Positions 17,496 through 25,701 of a stretch of 64,000 bases of DNA are shown piece by piece (within the stretch, counting starts at the first letter, position 1; each line of letters begins with the position of its first letter). A program made the translations under genes and the position numbers. Source of the stretch: Desmonostoc muscorum LEGE 12446 (GTDB lineage Bacteria > Cyanobacteriota > Cyanobacteriia > Cyanobacteriales > Nostocaceae). Under the pieces are notes generated by a model that ran no database searches, was not told the DNA's origin, and saw nothing but the letters and a program-made list of their open reading frames with translations. The DNA lies in the NCBI RefSeq assembly GCF_015207005.2, contig NZ_JADEXS020000001.1, positions 8,393,001 through 8,457,000 of the forward strand, written 5' to 3'.

Positions 17496-18140
17496 TTAAA
17501 ACAGTGAAATTTGCGTAGTATTACTGACTGGTTTAGTAGTATCTGAGCTAGTAGTTTGATTGCGAATTGGAGTCTGGGCAGTGGGCGGTTTATTGGTTTT
17601 GACAGCTTTAGTCTGGGTTATATTCCGGCGAATTTGGCGATTAGGAAAATCGGCTTTCAGTTCGTCCAGTAGTTGAACAATTGCAGGTGGAAAATCACCG
17701 AGTTCTTCTTGTTTGAGCATAGTAACTACAGGGAAATCACCGTGACTGCTGGCAGCAATCATTACAGGTCTATCTCCTGTTTGTTGTGTAGGTAGTAAAG
17801 TGATGACAATTTGAACTTTGCATTGCTCAAAAATAAATGGTTCTAGTTGATTTACCTTGTTGGTAGCAGATGTTTCTATGTCATCGTCATCTAACTGATG
17901 AGAGTCGATTTCATCTTCGGCGTAGCTATTCTCATCATTTACTGGTTCTAAAAGTTGCAAGAAGTTAGGTTTACCTGCACGCAAGCGTTCCCTGTCAAAT
18001 AGCAATCCTAAAGCTTGGAATTGTTCTTCAGCAGTGGTTTTTCCCTGTTGTTCTGAAATGTAAGATTTTAAGGTTTCAGATGTAACAGTGAGGTTGGCTT
18101 TGACAATGGCCTGTTCTGGTGTTAGCCATTTTGTAGTCAT
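17496..18140 (-). CDS. PRTRC system protein E-like
   Basis: 214 residues, first gene of the cassette. The central part (VQIVITLLPTQQTGDRPVMI and TMLKQEELGDFPPAIVQLLDEL) resembles the E-family layout: a strand with a xVxVxP-type turn, then a motif selecting a short helix. The last ~45 residues are a Thr/Asn/Lys-rich tail ending in TTQISLF. The start ATG lies 124 bases from the divergent Uma2 gene, so both promoters must lie in 18141-18263. Assignment rests on position as much as sequence. Confidence 0.5.
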   Translation of the reverse strand: MTTKWLTPEQAIVKANLTVTSETLKSYISEQQGKTTAEEQFQALGLLFDRERLRAGKPNFLQLLEPVNDENSYAEDEIDSHQLDDDDIETSATNKVNQLEPFIFEQCKVQIVITLLPTQQTGDRPVMIAASSHGDFPVVTMLKQEELGDFPPAIVQLLDELKADFPNRQIRRNITQTKAVKTNKPPTAQTPIRNQTTSSDTTKPVSNTTQISLF

Positions 18141-18263
18141 AGCTTTTTTGGCCTTGTTAAGTGGTGTGCAAGCGGTTGTGGCGGTAGCCAGAAGTAGAAA
18201 CTGTTTTTGAGAGTAGGTACTGCTAGACTAAAACATATTCCCTTTGCTTTTCTCGACTGAGCC

Positions 18264-18827
18264 ATGTCTACGGTAATTACCCAATCCCTGACTCTGGAGG
18301 AGTTTCTCAAGCTACCAGAAACAAAGCCTGCAAGCGTTTACATTAATGGTGAGATTATTCAAAAACCAATGCCAAAAGGGAAGCATAGCCGATTACAGTT
18401 AAGGCTGTGCAACAGTATCAACGATGTTGCCGAAAGCCTTCATATTGCTTATGCCTTTCCAGAACTGCGCTGTAGTTTTGGTATCCGTTCAATAGTACCT
18501 GATGTAGCGGTTTTCAACTGGTCGCGTATTCCCTTTGCTGCTGATGGGGAAGCACCCAACGATTTTCTGCTTCCTCCAGACTGGACAATTGAAATTCTTT
18601 CTCCCGAACAAAGTTCAAATCGAGTCACAGGCAATATTCTCTATTGTTTAGATCATGGTTGCCAATTAGGTTGGTTAATAGACCCAGAAGATCGTTCTAT
18701 TTTGGTCTTCCGTCCAAATCAACAACCAGAACTTTTGCAGGGTGATGAGCGTTTGCCAGTGTTAGCCGGGATAGACTTGGAGTTAACTGTTGCGACTGTG
18801 TTTGGTTGGCTAAAAATGAGCAGTTAG
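18264..18827 (+). CDS. Uma2-family (DUF820) putative endonuclease
   Basis: Typical length (187 aa) and motifs: LTLEEFLKLPETKPA at the start, KGKHSRLQLRL, the strand RCSFGIRSIVPDVAVF with the PD dyad, DWTIEILSPEQSS, and LGWLIDPEDRSILVF. These supply the PD-(D/E)XK-like core (PD...E...) of a family expanded in cyanobacteria. The biological target is not known for any member. Single gene, divergent from the PRTRC operon. Confidence 0.9.
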   Translation: MSTVITQSLTLEEFLKLPETKPASVYINGEIIQKPMPKGKHSRLQLRLCNSINDVAESLHIAYAFPELRCSFGIRSIVPDVAVFNWSRIPFAADGEAPNDFLLPPDWTIEILSPEQSSNRVTGNILYCLDHGCQLGWLIDPEDRSILVFRPNQQPELLQGDERLPVLAGIDLELTVATVFGWLKMSS

Positions 18828-19008
18828 AGAAACAGATGAAACACTATTTATTTTAGGAAGTAGGCTGAATTCAGTTACCTTTCAACATACTTGGTTTTTA
18901 TAGGTTTAATTCCTCCCTGTCTGCCCGTCTTGATAGTAGACATAAGGAATGGAATATCTAACGCCTGCAACCCCCGGATTACAAGAGTAGAAGCACTGTT
19001 TACAGAAT

Positions 19009-19127
19009 AAGTATTATATACTACTTTTTACTACGTAAGCTTGATTAGCGTAGGCGTAGCATACACTTCGACAAGCTCTGTTACCACCGCAGGGATCGCT
19101 CTTTGGGAAAAACTTTTTGGTTTGCTG
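19009..19127 (+). repeat. solo end of an IS/MITE-like element
   Basis: 19094-19127 (GATCGCTCTTTGGGAAAAAC then TTTTTGGTTTGCTG) is a copy of a 31-35-base repeat also found at 23593, 31703 (inverted) and 32854. The 19 bases AAGTATTATATACTACTTT at 19009-19027 recur exactly at 32812-32830, the same side of the 32854 copy. So a longer right-end segment is shared, interrupted here by about 40 foreign bases. The rest of 18828-19201 shows no gene. Confidence 0.65.
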
Positions 19128-19201
19128 ATACTGTAGATTGTGTGATAATCTAAACATTCAAAAGAAGTATTTTCCCTGTTACAAATTGTTGAGGATTAAC
19201 T

Positions 19202-19597
19202 ATGGACCCTATCTCTTTGATTATTGCTGCTTTAGGTGCTGGTGCGATCGCTGCTGCTAAGGATACCGCAGGAACAGCCGTTAAAGATGCCTATCAGGGT
19301 TTGAAAACGTTGATTAAGAAGAAGTTTGCAGAGCAAGGAAAAGCGGATTCATCAACAATTTTAGATAAATTTGAACAGAAACCAGAAAAGACGAAAGCTC
19401 TTTTGGAAGATGAGTTAGTAGAATCAGGGCTTGATAAACTTGATAAGGATGAGGAAATTATTAGGATAGCGCAGGAGTTACTGAAACAGGAAAAACCTGA
19501 AGAGTTTAAAGCAGGTAAATTTAATATTACGGGTGGTGTTAAAGGAATAGTAGCAGAGCATATTAGTGGTGGAAAAATTGACCAAATTATTAGTTAA
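19202..19597 (+). CDS. small partner protein of the STAND ATPase (putative adaptor)
   Basis: 131 residues. The N-terminus (residues 1-45) has a small-residue-rich hydrophobic helix (LIIAALGAGAIAAAKDTAG) then a basic helix, the shape of adaptor domains found with bacterial STAND proteins. The C-terminus carries VKGIVAEHISGGKIDQII, which mirrors the N-terminus of the next gene (FKGIQGDISGGTINQYI). The two genes are 35 bases apart and read together. The shared Gly-rich motif suggests both proteins use the same surface to assemble. Function inferred: partner in a conflict/defence or signalling module. Confidence 0.6.
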   Translation: MDPISLIIAALGAGAIAAAKDTAGTAVKDAYQGLKTLIKKKFAEQGKADSSTILDKFEQKPEKTKALLEDELVESGLDKLDKDEEIIRIAQELLKQEKPEEFKAGKFNITGGVKGIVAEHISGGKIDQIIS

Positions 19598-19632
19598 TTA
19601 CCAAAACATTTTTAGTGTAGAAAACCTTTAAT

Positions 19633-22600
19633 ATGAGCGATAATACTTCAAGTTATTACGCGGAAATTGGCGGTGATTTCAAAGGTATCCAAGGGGATAT
19701 TAGTGGCGGAACCATCAATCAGTATATCGTTACGCAAAAATCTGGGGTTGAAATTAGAAGTCAACCCTTAATTCCTGGATCTCCTTATGTGGGATTAACA
19801 AAATTTAAAGGGAAAGATAAGGATAAATTTTTTGGCAGAGACGGTCAAATTCTTAGTTTGAGTAACTATTTAGAACAAAATAAGTTACTACTATTAATGG
19901 GCGTATCTGGTAGTGGTAAATCATCCTTAATTTTGGCTGGATTAATCCCACATTTTGAGGATAAATGGGGGACTTCTAAATTTTCTCATCTGATATTTGA
20001 TCCAACAGAAGACCCGTTTAAATCTCTTGATCGAAACATTCCTAATGAATATCGCCATATTGTTGGTGATTTGACATCAGAATCAACTGAAGATATTTTA
20101 GTTCGATTAGTCGATGGTATTAATCAAGATTATGAAGAGCAACTTATTTTTATTGATCAATTTGAAGAGCTTTTTACACTAACTCCTCCAGACAAGCAAG
20201 AATTATTTATCAAGTGTTTGTTGCGGCTAATTGAACAGAAAAATTCTTCAATTCATTTAGTGATGACAATGCGTTCCGATTTTTTGGGAAGCTTAAGTCC
20301 TTATCCAGAATTAGCGACTGCTTTAGAAAAGCATATTCGCATTATTAAAGATATGACGCGAAATGAATTGCGTTTGGCCATTGCTGAACCTGCGGCCAGG
20401 AATCATGTCATTTTTGAAGGGAATTTAGTTGAAATAATTATTGATGATTTTTTGGGGCAAGCTGGTTCTTTGCCTCTGTTGCAATATACTCTAGATTTAC
20501 TCTGGCAAAGGGATAAAGAATTAGATGGTTTAACTGATCAAGTTTTGAATCTTAGTACCTATCAAGATAAAGACTTTGGTGGTGTTGGAGGTGCATTGCA
20601 AAAACAAGCAAACATAATTTACAAGAAGTTAAATCCAGATGAACAAAAAGTTGCTCAGAAAATTTTTCTAGAGTTGGTGGATATTGTTGATGAAAAACGA
20701 GTCAGCAAACCTGTTCAATTAAAAACATTTCAGGATGGAGGAGTTCAAGAAAAGGTAGTTAATATTCTTATTGAGAAGCGTTTGCTAGTTCGGGGAACAG
20801 ATGAAAGCGATAAAAGACCAATAGTTCAAGTTGCCCATGAGGAATTATTGAGATCCTGGGATATATTAGATGCTTTATTTAAGGAGAAAGAGGACATTCT
20901 TCTGCTTCGGCGGCGTTTAGTAACAGATGCAAAGGAGTGGGATGAACTACGCAAGCAAGATCCACTAAAAGCCATTAATGCATTAATTTTGAATGTTCCT
21001 AAGTTAACAAAAATTATAAACCTTGCAAAAGAGCAATCGCTTCCTAATTTGGATGCTCTAACGACAGAATTTATTAAGGCTAGTATTAAATATCAGAATC
21101 AAGTCCAAGCAATTGAAGCAGAAAGAAAGCAGCGCGAAGTTAGCACCGAACTTAGTTTAGCAAATTCTCTCGGTCGTTATTCGTTGTCTCTATTTGATAC
21201 ACATCACGAATTAGAAGCTTTTGTTGAAGCAATTAAGGCAGGAAAAATTTTACAGAAACACAAGGCAACTGACGGAAAAGTAATAGATGCCTTGCATAAA
21301 GTTCTTGTTAAGGGAAGTGAACGTAACCGCTTGGAAGGGCATGATAGCATCAATAGCATTAGTTTTAGTCCCGATGGCAAGACTTTGGCTTCCGGTAGTG
21401 CAGACAAGACAATCAAACTTTGGAATGTAGAGACAGGAGAAGAAATTCGCACCATCAAGACGCATTATACCTCTGCCAATAGCATTAGTTTTAGCCCCGA
21501 TGGCAAGACTTTGGCTTCTGGTGGTGAGGACAAAACGATCAAATTCTGGAATGTAGAGACAGGAGAGGAAATCCGCACCCTCGATGGGCATAATTACGAT
21601 GTCAACAGCGTGAGTTTTAGCCCCGATGGCAAGACTTTGGCTTCTGGTAGTGGAGACAAGACGATCAAACTCTGGAATGTAGAGACAGGAGAGGAAATCC
21701 ACACCCTTCAGGGGAATAATGACGATATCAACTTCATCTATAGCATCAGTACCTATAGCTTTAGTTTTAGCCCCGACGGCAAGACTTTGGCTTCCGGTAG
21801 TACAGACACAACGATCAAATTTTGGAATGTAGAGACAGGAAAGGAAATCCGCAGCATCGAGGGGCATTATGGCTCTGTCAATAGCATTAGTTTTAGCCCC
21901 GACGGCAAGACTTTGGCTTCCGGTAGTAAGGACAAAACGATCAAATTCTGGAATGTAGAGACAGGAGAGGAAATCCGCACCCTCGATGGGCATAATTACG
22001 ATGTCAATAGCGTCAGTTTTAGCCCTGACGGCAAGATTTTGGCTTCCGGTAGTGGAGACAAGACGATCAAACTCTGGAATGTAGAGACAGGAAAGGAAAT
22101 CCGCACCATTGAGGGGCATCAATTCCATGTCAATAGCGTCAGTTTTAGCCCCGATGGCAAGACTTTGGCTTCTGGTAGTTCGGACAAGACAATCAGACTT
22201 TGGAATGTAACAGGGCATTATGGCTCTGTCAATAGCATCAGTTTTAGCCCCGATGGGCAGATTTTAGCTTCCGGTAGTTATGACACGACGATCAAACTCT
22301 GGAATGTAGATACAAGAGAGGAAATCTATGAACTCCTGGGGCATAATGGCTATATCACAAGTGTAAGTTTTAGCCCCGATGGGCAGATTTTAGCTTCCGG
22401 TAGTTATGACACGACGATCAAACTCTGGAATGTAGATACAAGAGAGGAAATCTATGAACTCCTGGGGCATAATGGCTATATCACGAGCATCAGTTTTAGC
22501 CCTGACGGCAAGACTTTAGCAACTAGCGCTCAAGACATGACGATAAAACTCTGGAATGTAGAGACAGCCAAGGAAATCCGCTCCTTGCGGGTGCGTGAAA

Positions 22601-23181
22601 GACCTGTCATTAGCGTCAATTTTAGCCCAGACGGTAAGACTTTGGCCTCTGGAAATCATGAAGGCACGATCAAACTGTGGAATGTAGAGACGGGAGAGGA
22701 AAACAGCACCCTTAAGGGGCATTATCAATGTGTCAGGAGCGTCAGTTTTAGCCCAGACGGCAAGACTTTGGCTTCTGGTAGTGATGACAAGACGATCAAA
22801 CTGTGGAATGTAGAGACAGGAGCGAACATCTGCATCCTCCAGGGGTATCATAGCCCTGTTAGAAGCATCAGTTTTAGCCCGGACAGCAAGATTTTAGCTT
22901 CCGGTGGTGATGACAGGTGGATCAAACTGTGGAATGTAGAAACAGGAGAGGAAATCCGCATCCTCCGGGGCCATAATAACTCTGTCAATAGCGTTAGTTT
23001 TAGCCCTGACGGCAAGACCTTGGCTTCTGGTAGTGCAGACAACACGATTAAACTCTGGGATTTAGACTTAGACTCTTTAATGGAGCGCAGTTGTGATTGG
23101 TTACGCGGTTATTTACAGAATAATCCTAATGTCAGCGAAAGCGACAGGCACTTATGCGACGGCATTGGTACTCAAAAGTAA
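19633..23181 (+). CDS. STAND-family ATPase with 14 WD40 repeats
   Basis: 1,182 residues. Residues ~8-40 hold a Gly-rich beta motif (FKGIQGDISGGTINQYI). The ATPase (nSTAND1-like) follows, with P-loop MGVSGSGKSSLI near 90-105 and Walker B LIFIDQFEELF near 175. A winged-helix and helical region leads to the WD40 array. I count 14 SFSPDGKTLASGS-type repeats between about 21340 and 23070, enough for two seven-bladed propellers. The seventh is shortened and repeats 8 and 9 are near-identical in DNA (period 126 bases). The C-terminus (CDWLRGYLQNNPNVSESDRH) is a common ending of cyanobacterial WD40 proteins. Expected: propellers sense a ligand and the ATPase oligomerises to switch on an effector. Confidence 0.85.
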   Translation: MSDNTSSYYAEIGGDFKGIQGDISGGTINQYIVTQKSGVEIRSQPLIPGSPYVGLTKFKGKDKDKFFGRDGQILSLSNYLEQNKLLLLMGVSGSGKSSLILAGLIPHFEDKWGTSKFSHLIFDPTEDPFKSLDRNIPNEYRHIVGDLTSESTEDILVRLVDGINQDYEEQLIFIDQFEELFTLTPPDKQELFIKCLLRLIEQKNSSIHLVMTMRSDFLGSLSPYPELATALEKHIRIIKDMTRNELRLAIAEPAARNHVIFEGNLVEIIIDDFLGQAGSLPLLQYTLDLLWQRDKELDGLTDQVLNLSTYQDKDFGGVGGALQKQANIIYKKLNPDEQKVAQKIFLELVDIVDEKRVSKPVQLKTFQDGGVQEKVVNILIEKRLLVRGTDESDKRPIVQVAHEELLRSWDILDALFKEKEDILLLRRRLVTDAKEWDELRKQDPLKAINALILNVPKLTKIINLAKEQSLPNLDALTTEFIKASIKYQNQVQAIEAERKQREVSTELSLANSLGRYSLSLFDTHHELEAFVEAIKAGKILQKHKATDGKVIDALHKVLVKGSERNRLEGHDSINSISFSPDGKTLASGSADKTIKLWNVETGEEIRTIKTHYTSANSISFSPDGKTLASGGEDKTIKFWNVETGEEIRTLDGHNYDVNSVSFSPDGKTLASGSGDKTIKLWNVETGEEIHTLQGNNDDINFIYSISTYSFSFSPDGKTLASGSTDTTIKFWNVETGKEIRSIEGHYGSVNSISFSPDGKTLASGSKDKTIKFWNVETGEEIRTLDGHNYDVNSVSFSPDGKILASGSGDKTIKLWNVETGKEIRTIEGHQFHVNSVSFSPDGKTLASGSSDKTIRLWNVTGHYGSVNSISFSPDGQILASGSYDTTIKLWNVDTREEIYELLGHNGYITSVSFSPDGQILASGSYDTTIKLWNVDTREEIYELLGHNGYITSISFSPDGKTLATSAQDMTIKLWNVETAKEIRSLRVRERPVISVNFSPDGKTLASGNHEGTIKLWNVETGEENSTLKGHYQCVRSVSFSPDGKTLASGSDDKTIKLWNVETGANICILQGYHSPVRSISFSPDSKILASGGDDRWIKLWNVETGEEIRILRGHNNSVNSVSFSPDGKTLASGSADNTIKLWDLDLDSLMERSCDWLRGYLQNNPNVSESDRHLCDGIGTQK

Positions 23182-23691
23182 AGTAGTAGTGGTGGCAGAA
23201 CCTAGCGAAGTGTTCACCAAGAGGAGATAGGCTGAAACCCATTACTGATGAGAATCCCTAGCTGTTTAATTGGTATGTCAGAGCTTGAGCCTCAAGCACA
23301 GTCAAAAGTTCCTGATGTTGATTGACCAAGAATTGTATTGTGGTAACTGGATCATGGACGACGTTTTTGTTGGCAATGGATTTATCACACGGTTTTCGCA
23401 CTCAAACGGATGTTGGCCTTTTTATCTCAAGCAATTGAACGTAAATATCAAGTAGTCGAAAGCATTTATATTGCATCGGGTTGGTATTGATAATTTATCG
23501 ATTAGCCAATCAGAAGGCATCTTAATGCATACTATATCTGCTGGTTAGTGAATTACGTATTTAGAAGTAGCAAAAGCTACTATTTTTTTAGTGATCGCTC
23601 TTCGGAGAAAACTTTTTGGTTGACGTATAAGCAGCAGCCAACAAAACAGTAAAATTCCTGCTGTTGGCTGATAAATTAGTTAAAGCTATTG
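23182..23691. other. gene-free stretch with an IS-end repeat
   Basis: 510 bases after the WD40 gene. The only clear structure is 23593-23623 (GATCGCTCTTCGGAGAAAAC then TTTTTGGTTGACG), a third copy of the repeat at 19094. A 61-codon frame at 23270 has no recognisable content. The stretch may be the remains of an inserted element. Confidence 0.5.
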
Positions 23692-24270
23692 TTAAGTTAA
23701 AAGAGAGTCTTTGAAGTCATGAATTGCTGTTGCTGTCAAAGCATAGATAACTCGGCGCTTACGTATGATGTGAGTGCCATCTACAGGAATACCTTTCTTC
23801 CAAGCAGCAATAATAGCTTTCTTGTCTGCTGAGTAAACAGTCTTTTCTCTGCGGTATTTTGGAGACAATTGTTCTGCATCTATCAGCACCTCACAACTTG
23901 GCGGATTTTCTTGAATTGTGATGCGAAGTGAATTACCAATCATTTGCTCAGGTAGAATTCCTGCGGCGGTTTGTTCTAAAATAGTTTCATCTAATTTTTG
24001 TCGCCAGCGTTCTAGTCTTAATAGTGCTGATTGATGTACAACTTTTAGATGTTCTAGTCGTTGCTTAATAGCCGTTATTTCAGCATCCAGTTGCAATGCT
24101 AATTCTGCTTGGATATCAACAACTTCTTCCTGAACTTCCTGAGTTTCCCAAATAGCGGTGATGATAGCAGCTTCTTCTTCAGGACTCTGGCAATTAGTTA
24201 GCTGTTCCCAGAGATGAGCAGCAGTTTGGGAAAGTCCTGCTAAGGATTGTTGAGCGAGTGCTAAATTCAT
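23692..24270 (-). CDS. siphovirus Gp157-like protein
   Basis: 192 residues from the ATG at 24270 (ribosome site GAGGAG). The N-terminal two thirds are helical and Gln/Glu-rich (coiled coil). The C-terminal third has NSLRITIQENPPSCEVLIDAEQ, then PKYRREKTVYSADKKAI and KKGIPVDGTHIIRKRRV, the pattern of the Sipho_Gp157 family (xIRKNPPSVEV, then DKKAIKxALKxGxxVPGA). The family was named from a streptococcal phage protein linked to phage resistance; its biochemical role is unclear, and copies are common on plasmids and phages. The upstream small gene overlaps it, so the pair is probably co-translated. Confidence 0.8.
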   Translation of the reverse strand: MNLALAQQSLAGLSQTAAHLWEQLTNCQSPEEEAAIITAIWETQEVQEEVVDIQAELALQLDAEITAIKQRLEHLKVVHQSALLRLERWRQKLDETILEQTAAGILPEQMIGNSLRITIQENPPSCEVLIDAEQLSPKYRREKTVYSADKKAIIAAWKKGIPVDGTHIIRKRRVIYALTATAIHDFKDSLLT

Positions 24271-24272
24271 GA

Positions 24273-24464
24273 TTACCACTCCTCACAAACCTGGTAGTAT
24301 TCATATTCAGCTTCAATCTGTTCTAAGATAGCTATAGTGCCTGAATCTAAATTAGTATTGAAAGATAAATTGGAAGTGACTTTTTGTGTAGGGTGAAGAT
24401 TTGAAATGGGAGGAGTAACCAATTGCGCTTTAACTTTAGTGAAAATTGCTGTTAATTGTTGCAT
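24273..24464 (-). CDS. small protein upstream of the Gp157-like gene
   Basis: 63 residues, ATG at 24464. The stop codon lies two bases from the next gene's ATG, so the two are probably translationally coupled. The C-terminus (TIAILEQIEAEYEYYQVCEEW) is helical and aromatic. Not recognised as a family member. Confidence 0.5.
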   Translation of the reverse strand: MQQLTAIFTKVKAQLVTPPISNLHPTQKVTSNLSFNTNLDSGTIAILEQIEAEYEYYQVCEEW

Positions 24465-24604
24465 TGCTTTGGTTGTTTAACACCATCAATGTTGGCGCGA
24501 TAGCGCACCTATCTGTGTTGGTATTCTCCCAAATTTTTAGGAATTAACTTAATTTCAGATTATTGTTATTTTGTCAATGTCAAGCGTTAAAACTACAAAT
24601 AGAT

Positions 24605-24856
24605 ATGAAACTCATCAAAAAATCGGAAAAGCTACTCCAAGAAACAAAAATCATCGAGGAAACACAAGAACATAATTTTCAAATTGACGTTATTAATATG
24701 CAAGAACCAATGCTTGAAGAACAGCCACAAATAGGTGGAAGTAATAAGGAAGCTAACTATATTCCAGCGCATGATAATCCTATAGTCCTTTCTCTTGGTA
24801 AGACGGGATGGCAAGTTTCTGATATTTGGAAGGATATTAGATTAGATAAATTCTAG
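24605..24856 (+). CDS. possible small protein, unknown
   Basis: 83 codons from an ATG at 24605. The N-terminal half is a charged helix (KKSEKLLQETKIIEETQ) and the rest has no recognisable motif. It precedes the nuclease-like gene by 49 bases on the same strand and could form a pair with it. Support is only the open frame and the plausible composition. Confidence 0.35.
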   Translation: MKLIKKSEKLLQETKIIEETQEHNFQIDVINMQEPMLEEQPQIGGSNKEANYIPAHDNPIVLSLGKTGWQVSDIWKDIRLDKF

Positions 24857-24905
24857 TTATTGTCTTGATGTTGTTCTTCTTGATTGCTAAAAGTTTAACA
24901 AACGT

Positions 24906-25535
24906 GTGGTTATGTTTACTGGGTACTATCCAATTATTCTTTATCCACCACTAGTGAGACGTTTATACACTAAAGATTCTACAAGTCAGGAGCATTTGAA
25001 AGCTTCGTTTCAAGGATGCGTTCAATTACCAAATGGAAATGGTACGGCCAAGCAAGGTGTCAGTGAAAAGCAATTTTTTCGCCATTTACTGTGTGCTTTT
25101 CTAGAGAATCTTATCTGTCAAGCGGTGGAATTTGAAATTCCTGGTTCGTCTCGACGTTACTCGGCTGATTTTATCCTTTACCATCGGTTTTCTGGGTTAG
25201 CTCTCGATATTGAGATTGATGAACCTTATGCTGGAGATACAGGTAAACCTCACCACTGCATTGATGTTGATGACGATAAAATCCGTAACCGTTTTTTCTT
25301 GGAGCGCAATTGGGGTGTGGTGAGATTTGCAGAAGTTCAGGTGGTGCGTCATCCTTGGAGTTGTTGTAAGGCGATCGCTCAAATCATCGCTCGGTTGACT
25401 GGAGATGATAGCGTATTCATATTATTGCAAAGATTGGCTGATGTTCCTTTACAAAAACAGTGGACAAAGCGTGAGGCTAGGCTGATGGCTAAGAACAATT
25501 ATCGTCAGTCTTATTTACCAAAAATGGGAAAATAA
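24906..25535 (+). CDS. restriction-endonuclease-like (PD-(D/E)XK) protein
   Basis: 209 residues. The core RRYSADFILYHRFSGLALDI and EIDEPYAG gives the D...ExD arrangement of a PD-(D/E)XK nuclease (compare DUF559/Vsr-like proteins: D, then IEIDG). DKIRNRFFLERNWGVVRFAE matches the usual helix and strand that follow. The C-terminus is basic. No methyltransferase is nearby, so it is not an obvious restriction system; a plasmid-maintenance or element-processing role is equally possible. Confidence 0.6.
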   Translation: MVMFTGYYPIILYPPLVRRLYTKDSTSQEHLKASFQGCVQLPNGNGTAKQGVSEKQFFRHLLCAFLENLICQAVEFEIPGSSRRYSADFILYHRFSGLALDIEIDEPYAGDTGKPHHCIDVDDDKIRNRFFLERNWGVVRFAEVQVVRHPWSCCKAIAQIIARLTGDDSVFILLQRLADVPLQKQWTKREARLMAKNNYRQSYLPKMGK

Positions 25536-25599
25536 AACTAGAGATAGTACCTTCAATACTCATCTTTAATAGTCATATAGTCTCCCCAGAATAGGGCTT

Positions 25600-25672
25600 C
25601 CGTGTACACAACACAAGTCTTTGAGAGTTGCCTCACACCGTTTTAATCCTGTACAAAGATATGTGTACACGG
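25600..25672. promoter_or_regulatory. paired GTGTACAC palindromes
   Basis: CCGTGTACAC at 25600-25609 and GTGTACACGG at 25663-25672 are exact reverse complements, and each contains the 8-base palindrome GTGTACAC; the centres are 61 bases apart. A third half-like TGTACA lies at about 25650. They lie between the convergent 3' ends of the nuclease-like and primase-like genes, so they could be a regulator site or a hairpin acting on either transcript. Confidence 0.45.
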
Positions 25673-25701
25673 TAAATTATGGGTAAAGAATTGGGAGGGT
25701 A

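Noticed and set aside
18141..18263. ParB partner of the PRTRC cassette
   Set aside because: The space is too small and the next gene is a divergent Uma2; no ParB motif seen nearby.
21250..22218. Long open frame antisense to the WD40 array
   Set aside because: It exists only because the repeats are in the same phase; it is repetitive itself and lies opposite a clear gene.
21340..23070. Regular repeats considered as a CRISPR array
   Set aside because: They are 126-base coding WD40 repeats, far too long and in frame; no CRISPR array was found in the window.
23270..23455. 61-codon frame after the WD40 gene
   Set aside because: No motif, no ribosome site; the stretch looks like decayed insertion-element DNA.
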